In this document: piece after piece, positions 17,880 to 25,441 of the stretch
Layout of the letters: every line of letters starts with the position of its first letter
Position numbering within the stretch: position 1 is the stretch's first letter
Source: JAKPQE01 sp041397845
Lineage (GTDB): Bacteria; Pseudomonadota; Alphaproteobacteria; Rhizobiales; JAKPQE01
Assembly (NCBI GenBank): GCA_041397845.1
Contig: JAWKVW010000033.1
Span: forward strand, 1-35,102
Length of the DNA stretch: 35,102 nucleotides
Direction of reading: 5' to 3'
Position numbers and translations under genes: made by a program
The notes under the pieces: generated by a model
Database searches by the model: none
What the model saw: the letters and a program-made list of their open reading frames with translations, nothing else
What the model was told of the DNA's origin: nothing

Positions 17880-18578
17880 ATGCGCCTGCTCGTTGTCGAG
17901 AACTGGGAAGATTCGCCCCTCGGCCTCGTCGGCCCGCTGCTCGCCGGGCGCGGCGTCGCGGTCGAGACCATCGCCGCCCATCTCGGGCAGCCCCTGCCGA
18001 CCAGCCTCTCGCCTTATGACGGTCTCATCGTTCTCGGCGGCGCCCAGTCCGCCGTCGACGACGAGGACTATCCCTATCTGCCGGCGCTCGCCGACCTCAC
18101 CCGCCGTTTCGGCATGGCCGACAAGGCGGTGCTCGGCATCTGCCTCGGTTGCCAGCTCGTGGCGCGCGGCCATGGCGGCGCCAATATTCTCGGCCGGCCG
18201 ATCGAGTTCGGCTACCACACGGTACGCCCGACGGACGCCGGCCGTGCCGATCCGGTCATCGCCGCGATCGGCGAGGCCGCCCCGCTCCTCCACTTCCACA
18301 CCGATACGGTGACGCTGCCCGAGGGCGCCGTGCATCTGGCGACGAGCGACCTGACGCCGATCCAGGCGTTCCGCATCGGCCGCGCCGTCTATGCCCTGCA
18401 GTATCACTTCGAGGCGACGCCGGCGATCATGGCCGAATGGGCCCACGGCCACGCCCATCACCTCGACGATCAGGTGCCGGGCTGGCGGGCCGAGCTCGAC
18501 CGGCACAATGCCGAAAGCTGGCCGCGCACCAGGGCGACCGGCGAGGCGATCACCGCCGCCTGGCTCGATCTGGTCTAG
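17880..18578 (+). CDS. Class I glutamine amidotransferase (GMP synthase-like domain protein)
   Basis: This 232-residue stand-alone amidotransferase carries the nucleophile in LGICLGCQLVARGHGG at about residue 86, and the His of the triad in ALQYHFEATP at about 175 with a following Glu. The N-terminal VVENWEDSPLGLVGPLL pattern is typical of the GuaA-like amidotransferase group often annotated as type 1 glutamine amidotransferase. Such proteins release ammonia from glutamine or hydrolyse gamma-glutamyl bonds; no partner synthetase lies next to it. It follows the EAL gene by 50 bases in the same direction and could be read through from it. Confidence 0.87.
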   Translation: MRLLVVENWEDSPLGLVGPLLAGRGVAVETIAAHLGQPLPTSLSPYDGLIVLGGAQSAVDDEDYPYLPALADLTRRFGMADKAVLGICLGCQLVARGHGGANILGRPIEFGYHTVRPTDAGRADPVIAAIGEAAPLLHFHTDTVTLPEGAVHLATSDLTPIQAFRIGRAVYALQYHFEATPAIMAEWAHGHAHHLDDQVPGWRAELDRHNAESWPRTRATGEAITAAWLDLV

Positions 18579-18714
18579 GACGTCGCTGCCCGTCTTGATC
18601 CGGGGCGAGGGTGCGCCGGATCCTTGGCAGCCGGGTTCTTTCTCAAACGGATTCAGCACGCCAAGTCCATGGCACGGCGCTGCAAAGGACAGGCATTGCC
18701 AGGGACCGCAGTTT

Positions 18715-18795
18715 CATCCCTCACCATTCAGGGAGAGGGATGCCGGAGCTCGCTTTGACGGCACCTTCAAAGCGTTGGCGCAGGCCGGGTGAGGG
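18715..18795. repeat. Intergenic palindromic element with three competing stems
   Basis: In the 241-base gap between the amidotransferase and the acuI-like gene, three perfect 8-base inverted repeats occur within 81 bases. The first is CATCCCTC (18715-18722) with GAGGGATG (18735-18742). The second is CGCTTTGA (18751-18758) with TCAAAGCG (18767-18774). The outer pair is CCCTCACC (18718-18725) with GGTGAGGG (18788-18795). The first and third share bases and exclude each other. The form resembles dispersed REP- or RIME-like intergenic elements of rhizobia, and it could also end transcription from both sides. No second copy is present in this window, so repeat status is inference. The rest of 18579-18714 shows nothing definite. 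Confidence 0.4.
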
Positions 18796-18819
18796 GGCGC
18801 ATCTCGCCGCCCCGCGCCC

Positions 18820-19811
18820 TCAGCCGACGTTGACGACGATCCGGCCGCGCACCTTGCCGGCGATGATGTCGGCGGCGACGGACGGCACGTCGGCAAGCGC
18901 CACCTCGGTCGTCATCGCGGCAAGCTTCGCCTTGTCGAGGTCGGTGGCGATCCGCGCCCAGGCCGCCTCGCGCTGCGGCCGCGGGCACATCACCGAATCG
19001 ATGCCGGCAAGGGTCACGCCGCGCAGGATGAACGGCGCCACCGAAGTCGGCAGGTCCATGCCGCCGGCAAGGCCGCAGGCCGCGACGCAGCCGCCATAGC
19101 GCGTCATCGACAGCACATTGGCGAGCGTGTGGCTGCCGACCGCATCGACGCCGCCGGCAAAACGCTCCTTGTTGAGCGGCTTGGCCGGGGCGGAAAGTTC
19201 GTCGCGCGAAATGATCTCGCTCGCCCCGAGGCCCTTGAGATAGTCGGCTTCCTCCGGCCGGCCGGTCGAGGCGGCAACCTCGAAGCCGAGCCGCGACAGG
19301 AGCGCCACGGCGACCGAACCGACGCCGCCGGCGGCACCGGTGACGACCACCGGACCCTTGTCCGGCGTCACGCCGTGCTGCTCCAGCGCCAGGACGCAGA
19401 GCATCGCCGTATAGCCGGCGGTGCCGACCGCCATCGCCTCGGCGGCCGAAATCCCGGCCGGCATCTTGACGAGCCAGTCGCCCTTCACCCGCGCCTTCTC
19501 GGTGTAGCCGCCGAAATGCGTCTCGCCGCAGCCCCAGCCGTTGAGGATGACCGCATCGCCCGCCTTGAAGTCCGGGTGCTCGGAGCTTTCGACGACGCCG
19601 GCAAAATCGATGCCCGGGATCATCGGCCAGCGCCGCACCACTGGCGCCTTGCCGGTGATGGCAAGGCCATCCTTGTGCTGATGGCCGAATGGCTGACCTG
19701 GACGACGACGTCGCCTTCCATCAGGTCGGCGATGGCAAGGTCGGTGAGCGCCACCGACTGCTTCTTTTCCTCATCGCGCGAAATCAGAATGGCCTTGAAG
19801 CTGTCGCTCAT
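18820..19811 (-). CDS. acuI: AcuI/YhdH-type NADPH:quinone or acrylyl-CoA reductase, frameshifted near 19675
   Basis: This is a zinc-independent medium-chain oxidoreductase. The AcuI branch reduces acryloyl-CoA to propionyl-CoA with NADPH. The N-terminus (MSDSFKAILISRDE) begins at ATG 19811; the remainder from IPGIDFAGVVE is in another frame. Restoring one base at about 19675 gives a continuous SHSAISYKDGLAITGKAP, the usual catalytic-loop region. The nucleotide-binding VVTGAAGGVGSVAV, and the C-terminal PFILRGVTLAGIDSVMCP with GKVRGRIVV, agree with the family. The repaired length is about 330 residues, as expected. A single indel with no other damage suggests a sequence error. Confidence 0.8.
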
Positions 19812-19937
19812 CTCTTGTCCGTTCCCGTTGTGCCCGAATGCGTGCCGCCGGGAGAGCCAGAGCCTCGCCGGCGACGATCGCCAGACCTTAAAGGCATTGC
19901 TTTCGGAGCGGAACAGGCAAACCGGCGCGGCCCGCGC

Positions 19938-21161
19938 TCAGCCGGCGTTTTCGAGCCGCGCCACCGGCCGCTCGCTGATCGGCCAGTGGATGATCGCGGC
20001 GGCAAGGCCGAGCGCCACGGACACCCACCAGACGACATCGTAGGACCCGGTCTTGTCGTAGAGCACGCCGCCGAGCCAGACGCCGATGAAGGCGCCGACC
20101 TGATGCGACAGGAACACGAAGCCATAGAGCGTGCCCATGTAGCGAAGGCCGAACATGCCCGAGATGAGCCCCGTCGTCGGCGGCACGGTCGATAGCCACA
20201 GGAGGCCCATCGCCGCTGAAAAGGCGAGAATCGTCGCCGCGCTCGGCGGCGTCAGCACGAAGATGGTGATGACCACCGCCCGGGCGAAATAGATGAACGA
20301 GAGCAGATAGGGCTTCGACCACTGGCTCGACGCGACGCCGGAAAGCAGCGCCCCGATGACGTTGAACAGCCCGATCACCGCGATCGCCCACGCTCCCCAT
20401 TTCGGGTCGATGCCGACATCGGCGATGTAAGGCGGCAGATGGGTGGTGATGAAGGCGACGTGGAAGCCGCAGACGAAGAAGCCGATGACGAGGAGGACAT
20501 AGGAGCGATGGCTGAAGGCCTCGCCGAGCGCCTCCCGGAAGGACTGGCTGGGCCCTTGCCCGCCGCTCTCCGACCGGCCGGCAAGGGTCGGCGAGAGGAA
20601 CGGCACGATCAGCATCATCGCCCCGAGAATGACGAGCGCCTGTTGCCAGCCGAACCCCTCGATGAGCCCCTGGCCGAGCGGCGCAAACAGGAACTGGCCG
20701 AGCGAGCCCGCCGCCGTGCCGATGCCGAAGGCGATCGTCCGCTTGCCCGGCGTGACGGCGCGGGCGAACGCGGTGATGACGATCGAGAACGAACTGGCCG
20801 CGATGCCAAGGCCGATCAGCACGCCGGCCGAGAGGTGCAGCCAGAGCGGCGTTGGCGCCTGCGCCATGATGTAGAGCCCGGCCGCATAGATGACGCCGCC
20901 GCCGGCCAGCACCCGCGCCGTGCCGTAGCGGTCGGCAAGGCCGCCGGCGATCGGCTGGCCGATGCCCCACATGATGTTCTGGATGGCGATCGACAGCGCA
21001 AACACCTCGCGCGACCAGTCCCGCGCCTCGGTCATCGGCGCAAGGAAAAGGCCGAGCGCGGCGCGCGGTCCGTAGGTCAGCATCGAGATCGCACAGCCGA
21101 CAATGATGATCGTCGTCACCGACGGTCGCAGCCAGCCAGCGCCCTGCCGCAAAGAAGCCAT
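19938..21161 (-). CDS. MFS family transporter
   Basis: The 407-residue protein is almost entirely hydrophobic, with about twelve predicted membrane helices. It has the MFS inter-helix motif in QPIAGGLADRYGTARVL after helix 2 and the equivalent GMFGLRYMGTLYGFVFLSHQVGA stretch in the second half. This pattern, with few charged residues in helices, resembles the oxalate/formate-antiporter and monocarboxylate-type MFS groups. The substrate cannot be assigned. It precedes the acuI-like gene on the minus strand (126-base gap) and is divergent from nadA. It could therefore share the nadA upstream region, which carries the putative NAD operators, although those lie closer to nadA. Confidence 0.85.
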   Translation of the reverse strand: MASLRQGAGWLRPSVTTIIIVGCAISMLTYGPRAALGLFLAPMTEARDWSREVFALSIAIQNIMWGIGQPIAGGLADRYGTARVLAGGGVIYAAGLYIMAQAPTPLWLHLSAGVLIGLGIAASSFSIVITAFARAVTPGKRTIAFGIGTAAGSLGQFLFAPLGQGLIEGFGWQQALVILGAMMLIVPFLSPTLAGRSESGGQGPSQSFREALGEAFSHRSYVLLVIGFFVCGFHVAFITTHLPPYIADVGIDPKWGAWAIAVIGLFNVIGALLSGVASSQWSKPYLLSFIYFARAVVITIFVLTPPSAATILAFSAAMGLLWLSTVPPTTGLISGMFGLRYMGTLYGFVFLSHQVGAFIGVWLGGVLYDKTGSYDVVWWVSVALGLAAAIIHWPISERPVARLENAG

Positions 21162-21341
21162 CCGGTCCCCACCGCTCTCGCGCTTAGCCCAAGGCCCGAC
21201 GCTGCCGCCCGAAAAAAGGCCGCGTCGAACTCCGGCAAGAGATCCGGAACCATCCGTGGCGGCCTGCCGTTATATAATGGAAAGGCGGGCGCAAGTGTCG
21301 AGTGGTCGCAGCTCTTCAAAATGCTTTACATCCGTCCCATA

Positions 21342-21362
21342 TTATGCTCGGATAAAGCATAA
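21342..21362. promoter_or_regulatory. Upstream palindromic operator of the nad genes (candidate NadQ site)
   Basis: TTATGCT (21342-21348) and AGCATAA (21356-21362) form perfect 7-base arms around a 7-base centre. This is the same TATGCT...AGCATA layout and spacing as the second site before nadA. A related half site (ATGCTTTA, 21321-21328) lies just upstream. It is in the divergent region between the MFS gene and nadA. A NadQ-like regulator gene is in the same window, so this is best read as one of its operators. That link is inference. Confidence 0.5.
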
Positions 21363-21419
21363 GCGCCGGGGCGACCCGGAGCTCGCGACCGGCCGAGCGC
21401 CGGTTTTCTCGGTTCCAAT

Positions 21420-21440
21420 ATATGCTCATCTTGAGCATAT
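21420..21440. promoter_or_regulatory. Perfect palindromic operator just upstream of nadA (candidate NadQ site)
   Basis: ATATGCTCA (21420-21428) and TGAGCATAT (21432-21440) are perfect 9-base inverted arms separated by three bases. The site ends 20 bases before the nadA ATG at 21461 and just upstream of its ribosome-binding site. A bound repressor would therefore block either transcription start or early elongation. It is the strongest palindrome in the region and shares its core with the site at 21342-21362. The window encodes a NadQ-like Nudix/winged-helix protein, whose family is known to repress nadABC in alphaproteobacteria. Confidence 0.6.
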
Positions 21441-21460
21441 TTAATGAAGGGGACGCGGCG

Positions 21461-22558
21461 ATGACCATGATGAATTCCATCGAATTCACCACCGACCGCA
21501 ACGAGGCAGAGGCGAAGCGCCGTGCCGATATGGAGGCGCGCGGCTTTCCGATCCTGGAGATGCCGAACCTTGAATTCACGCCGGAAGTGGCCGCCGAGAC
21601 CCAGCATCTCTACGAGCGCGTCAAGGACGTCGTGCCGGCCATCGAGTGGCCGTTCCATGCGCCCTATGTGAAGGCGATCAACGACCTGAAGAAGGTTCGC
21701 AATGCTGTCATCCTGGCGCACAACTACATGACGCCGGAGATCTACCATTGCGTTGCCGATGTCGTCGGCGACAGCCTCCAGCTTGCCCGTGAGGCGGCCC
21801 GCGCCGATGCCCGGGTCATCGTCCAGGGCGGCGTGCACTTCATGGCCGAGACGTCCAAGCTGATGAATCCGGACAAGATCGTCCTGATGCCGGACATGAA
21901 GGCCGGCTGCTCGCTCGCCGAATCGATCACCCCCGAGGATGTCCGTGGTCTTCGTGCCAGATATCCCGGCGTGCCGGTCGTCACCTATGTCAACACCTCG
22001 GCAGCCGTGAAGGCCGAATGCGACATCTGCTGCACGTCTTCCAACGCCGTGCAGGTCGTCGAATCCTTCGGCGCCGATCGCGTGCTGCTGATCCCGGACG
22101 AGTATCTCGCCAAGTACGTCGCCACCAGGACCGACGTCGAGATCCTCACCTGGAAGGGGCATTGCGAGGTGCATGAGCGCTTCACCGGCCGCGAGCTGAA
22201 GGCCTATCGCGAGGATGATCCGGCGGTGCGCATCATCGCCCATCCCGAGTGCCCGCCCGATGTCATCGCTGCGGCCGACTTCACCGGCTCGACCGCCCAC
22301 ATGATCGACTGGGTGAAGAAGAACGCGCCCGAAAAGGTCGTGCTCGTCACCGAGTGCTCGATGGCCGACAATGTCGCGGCCGAGACGCCGGGCGTCAATT
22401 TCGTCCGCCCGTGCAATCTCTGCCCGCACATGAAGCGGATCACCCTGCCGAAGATCCTCGATTCGCTCGTCAACATGCGCAGCGAAGTGACGGTCGACCC
22501 GGCCGTTGCCGGCCCGGCCCGCGCCGCTGTCGAGCGCATGGTCAATCTGAAGAACTGA
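21461..22558 (+). CDS. nadA: Quinolinate synthase
   Basis: NadA condenses iminoaspartate with dihydroxyacetone phosphate to quinolinate, using a [4Fe-4S] cluster in the cytosol. From ATG 21461 (AAGGGGA seven bases upstream) the protein is 365 residues. An in-frame ATG at 21422 lies inside the operator palindrome and is unlikely to be the start. Visible motifs are ILAHNYMTPEIYH near the N-terminus, MPDMKAGCSLAES at about 143, WKGHCEVHERF at about 231 and VRPCNLCPHMKRI at about 317. The three cluster cysteines are likely in the last three segments. It is the first gene of the nadA-nadB-nadC locus. Confidence 0.96.
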   Translation: MTMMNSIEFTTDRNEAEAKRRADMEARGFPILEMPNLEFTPEVAAETQHLYERVKDVVPAIEWPFHAPYVKAINDLKKVRNAVILAHNYMTPEIYHCVADVVGDSLQLAREAARADARVIVQGGVHFMAETSKLMNPDKIVLMPDMKAGCSLAESITPEDVRGLRARYPGVPVVTYVNTSAAVKAECDICCTSSNAVQVVESFGADRVLLIPDEYLAKYVATRTDVEILTWKGHCEVHERFTGRELKAYREDDPAVRIIAHPECPPDVIAAADFTGSTAHMIDWVKKNAPEKVVLVTECSMADNVAAETPGVNFVRPCNLCPHMKRITLPKILDSLVNMRSEVTVDPAVAGPARAAVERMVNLKN

Positions 22559-22808
22559 TCCCGAAGGGCAGGAGAGCTGCCCTTTGGTATTCCGCACGCG
22601 GATTTCCTGCCGCCGATACAGGCAGGAAATCCGCAAGTGCCGGAACGGGCCGATGTTTCAGCGTCTGCGCCCGTCGATTTGATCGGTCACGATCGACGGT
22701 CCGGCTTCGGGACAGGGCAGCGCGACCGCCGCGCCCGTCGCCGGGATGGCAACAAGGAACCACCGCCGGACATCGGACGCCGACGGCGCGATTGAAAGGA
22801 CGGCTGCA
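22559..22808 (+). promoter_or_regulatory. nadA-nadB intergenic leader with strong hairpins
   Basis: Unlike the compact nadB-nadC junction, nadA and nadB are separated by 250 bases. Three inverted repeats lie here. The first is AAGGGCAG (22564-22571) with CTGCCCTT (22577-22584). The second is a perfect 14-base pair, GCGGATTTCCTGCC (22598-22611) with GGCAGGAAATCCGC (22621-22634). The third is CGTCGAT (22672-22678) with ATCGACG (22692-22698). None is followed by a T run, so simple intrinsic termination is not obvious. Processing, attenuation or stabilising roles are possible. No open frame with a good start fills the gap. Confidence 0.5.
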
Positions 22809-24446
22809 ATGCCTCACCGTGGCGCCAATTCCTTCGTGGTTGCCCCGCATTCCGAAGCCGGCATCGACGACGTCGTCGTCGTTGGCGGCGGTCTTGCCGG
22901 CCTCTTCTGCGCCCTCGAGCTTGCGCCGCGCCCGGTCACGGTGCTGACCGCCGCGCCGATCGGCGAGGGTGCGTCCTCGACCTGGGCCCAGGGCGGCATT
23001 GCCGCCGCCGTTGCCGAGGGCGATACGCCCGAGCATCACGCCGCCGACACCATCGCCGCCGGCGCCGGCCTCGTTGAAAAGAAGATCGCCGAGATGATGG
23101 CCCGCGAGGCGCCGCGCCGCATCGAGGACCTGCTGCGCTATGGTGTGCCGTTCGACCGCGATCTCGAGGGCCGGCTCGCCGTCGGTCAGGAAGCTGCCCA
23201 CTCGACCCGCCGTATCGTCCACGTCAGCGGCGATCAGGCCGGTGCCGCGATCATGGCGGCGCTCATCGCCACCGTCCGCAAGACGCCGTCGATCCGCGTC
23301 CTCGAGGGCTTTGCCGCCGAGGCGCTCGTCACGGCGGGCAAGCATGTCACCGGCATCGTCGCCCGGCCGATGCGTGGCCGCTCGCGCCGCACCGTCATGC
23401 TGCCGGCCCGCACCGTCATCGTCGCCACCGGCGGCCTCGGCCACCTTTATTCGGTGACCACCAACCCGCATGAGGCCCGTGGCGCCGGCCTCGGCATGGC
23501 CGCTGCCGCCGGCGCGGTCGTTGCCGACTGCGAGTTCGTCCAGTTCCACCCGACCGCGATTGCCGTTGGCCGCGATCCCGCGCCGCTCGCCACCGAGGCG
23601 CTGCGCGGCGAAGGCGCCATCCTCGTCGACAGCAACGGCGAGCGCTTTATGCCGATGATCCATCCCGGCGCCGAGCTTGCCCCGCGCGACATCGTCGCCC
23701 GCGCCGTCCACGCCCAGATCGTTGGCGGCGCCGGAGCTTTTCTCGATTGCACCAAGGCAGTGGGCGACCGTTTCCCGGCCCGCTTCCCGACTGTGTTCGA
23801 GGCCTGCATGAGCGCCGGCATCGACCCGCGCGTGACGCCGATCCCGGTCGCGCCCGCCGCCCACTACCACATGGGCGGTATCCTGACCGACGCCAACGGC
23901 CGCACTTCGCTTGACGGCCTGTGGGCCTGCGGCGAGGTCGCCTCGACCGGCGCGCACGGCGCCAATCGCCTTGCCTCGAACTCGCTGCTCGAGGCCGTCG
24001 TTTTCGCCGGCCGCATCGCCGAGGACATCAAGGGCCTGATGCCCGTGCCGCAGCTCGTGCCCTGGGCCGATGTCGGCGATGATCCCGAGATGCTGCCCGA
24101 CGAAACGCCCGACTCGGCGGTCGAGGCCGAGCTTCGCCGCACCATGACCGCCCATGTCGGCGTCGTGCGCAGCGCCGAGAGCCTGGCAACCGCGCTCGCC
24201 ACCATCCAGCGCCTCGAGCACCGCACCCGCAATGCCTCGCTGCGCAACACCCTTGCGGCGGCAAAGCTCGTCGCCGTCTCGGCCTGGAAGCGCGAGGAAA
24301 GCCGGGGAGGTCACTATCGCAGCGATTTCCCGCTGACCGACCCGGAACTTGCCCGGCGCTCGTTCCTGAAGATGGCCGAGGCCAACGCGGTCGCCGCCGA
24401 GATCGCCGCCGGCACCCACAAGCGCACCGCCGAGGCTGCCCGATGA
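22809..24446 (+). CDS. nadB: L-aspartate oxidase
   Basis: NadB oxidises L-aspartate to iminoaspartate with FAD, supplying NadA. From the ATG at 22809 (AAAGGA eight bases upstream) it is 545 residues, the usual length. Motifs are the dinucleotide fold VVVGGGLAGLFCALEL at about 21-36, STWAQGGIAAAV at about 56, the FVQFHPTAIA region at about 243, YHMGGI at about 353 and ANRLASNSLLEAVVF at about 385. The upstream in-frame start at 22746 adds non-family sequence. Its TGA overlaps the nadC ATG (ATGA), so nadC is translationally coupled. This gene is intact, just before the error-rich stretch begins. Confidence 0.96.
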   Translation: MPHRGANSFVVAPHSEAGIDDVVVVGGGLAGLFCALELAPRPVTVLTAAPIGEGASSTWAQGGIAAAVAEGDTPEHHAADTIAAGAGLVEKKIAEMMAREAPRRIEDLLRYGVPFDRDLEGRLAVGQEAAHSTRRIVHVSGDQAGAAIMAALIATVRKTPSIRVLEGFAAEALVTAGKHVTGIVARPMRGRSRRTVMLPARTVIVATGGLGHLYSVTTNPHEARGAGLGMAAAAGAVVADCEFVQFHPTAIAVGRDPAPLATEALRGEGAILVDSNGERFMPMIHPGAELAPRDIVARAVHAQIVGGAGAFLDCTKAVGDRFPARFPTVFEACMSAGIDPRVTPIPVAPAAHYHMGGILTDANGRTSLDGLWACGEVASTGAHGANRLASNSLLEAVVFAGRIAEDIKGLMPVPQLVPWADVGDDPEMLPDETPDSAVEAELRRTMTAHVGVVRSAESLATALATIQRLEHRTRNASLRNTLAAAKLVAVSAWKREESRGGHYRSDFPLTDPELARRSFLKMAEANAVAAEIAAGTHKRTAEAAR

Positions 24447-25298
24447 CCGCCGTCGCACCGCTCCCCCGGCTGCTCGTCGAGAATGCCGTCGAGGCAGCGC
24501 TCCTGAGGATCCCGGCCGCGCCGGCGATATCACCACGCTGGCGACCATTCCGGCCGACGTTGTCGCGCGGGGCGTCATCGCCGCGCGCAAGCCCGGCCGT
24601 CTCTCCGGCCTTGCCTTCGCCGAAAGCGCCTTTCGCCAGATCGACCCGGCCGTTGCCTTGTCGCCGAGGCGGCGGACGGTGCCGCCTTGTCGCCCGGCAT
24701 GGTCGTCGCCCGCATCGAGGGACCGGCCCGCGCCATCCCGTCGGCCGAACGCGTCGCCCTCAATTTCCTTGGCCACCTGTCGGGCGTTGCACATTGACCG
24801 CCGCCTATGCCGGGCGCGTCGCCCACACGAAGGCGAAAATCGTCTGCACCCGCAAGACAACCCCCGGCCTTCGCGCCTTCGGGAGAAATATGCCGTGCGC
24901 TGTGGCGGCGGCGCCGTAACCACCGCTTCGGCCTCGATGACGCGGTCCTCATCAAGGACAACCACATCGCCGCCTGCGGTGGCGTCGCCCTGCCATCGAG
25001 CGCGCCCGCGCCTTTGTTGGCCATCTCGTCAAGGTCGAGGTCGAGGTCGATACGCTCGACCAGCTTCGCGAGGCTGGCGACCGCCGCGCCGGACGCGGTT
25101 CTGCTCGACAACATGGCGCCCGCCACCCTTCGCGGAGGCCGTGGCGATCGTCGATGGCCGCGCCATCACGTGAGGCCTCCGGCGGCGTTCCTCGAGACCG
25201 TCGCCGCCATCGCCGAGACCGGCGTCGAGCGTATCTCCGTCGGCGCCATCACCCATTCGGCCCCGGTGCTCGATCTCGGTCTCGATTTTCTGGCGTGA
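24443..25298 (+). pseudogene. nadC: Nicotinate-nucleotide diphosphorylase (carboxylating), disrupted by about ten indels
   Basis: NadC converts quinolinate and PRPP to nicotinate mononucleotide. Total length (about 285 codons), start (ATG overlapping nadB) and end fit the family. Conserved pieces are read in shifting frames: LPRLLVENAVEAALL, AAYAGRVAHTKAKIVCTRKT, HRFGLDDAVLIKDNHIAACG, DAVLLDNMAP and ERISVGAITHSAPVLDLGLDF. Frame changes fall near 24506, 24657, 24790, 24881, 24917, 24992, 25091, 25134, 25171 and 25190. Early ones are mostly missing bases and late ones mostly extra bases, usually in runs of identical bases. Amino acids stay conserved between them. I believe the gene is functional in the organism and mis-called here. 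Confidence 0.85.
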
Positions 25299-25311
25299 CC
25301 TGCCGGCAGGT
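25298..25311. other. Perfect 14-base palindrome at the nadC stop
   Basis: ACCTGCC and GGCAGGT abut with no spacer, beginning at the last base of the nadC stop codon. The rest of the nadC-asnB gap (to 25441) shows no clear promoter or terminator. With no loop and no T run it is not a classical terminator, and since base calls nearby are unreliable it should be read cautiously. Confidence 0.25.
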
Positions 25312-25441
25312 GCTAGACAGGGCGCCGTGAGGGTGTCTCTTGCCCGGCATGCGCGCACCTGTGTTTTTGTCGAGGGGCAGGGGTTGCGACGCATTCGTTC
25401 GGCAGGCGTCCGCACAGATCCGCGCCGATGAGGGTCCGACC

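Noticed and set aside
18579..18714. A tRNA or small RNA gene in the amidotransferase-acuI gap
   Set aside because: No cloverleaf, T-loop signature or promoter-terminator pair could be seen; only the palindromic element downstream is supported.
22542..24965. An 807-codon minus-strand open frame opposite nadB and nadC
   Set aside because: It is the antisense shadow of nadB in GC-rich DNA, with low-complexity Gly/Arg/Asp composition and no family motifs.
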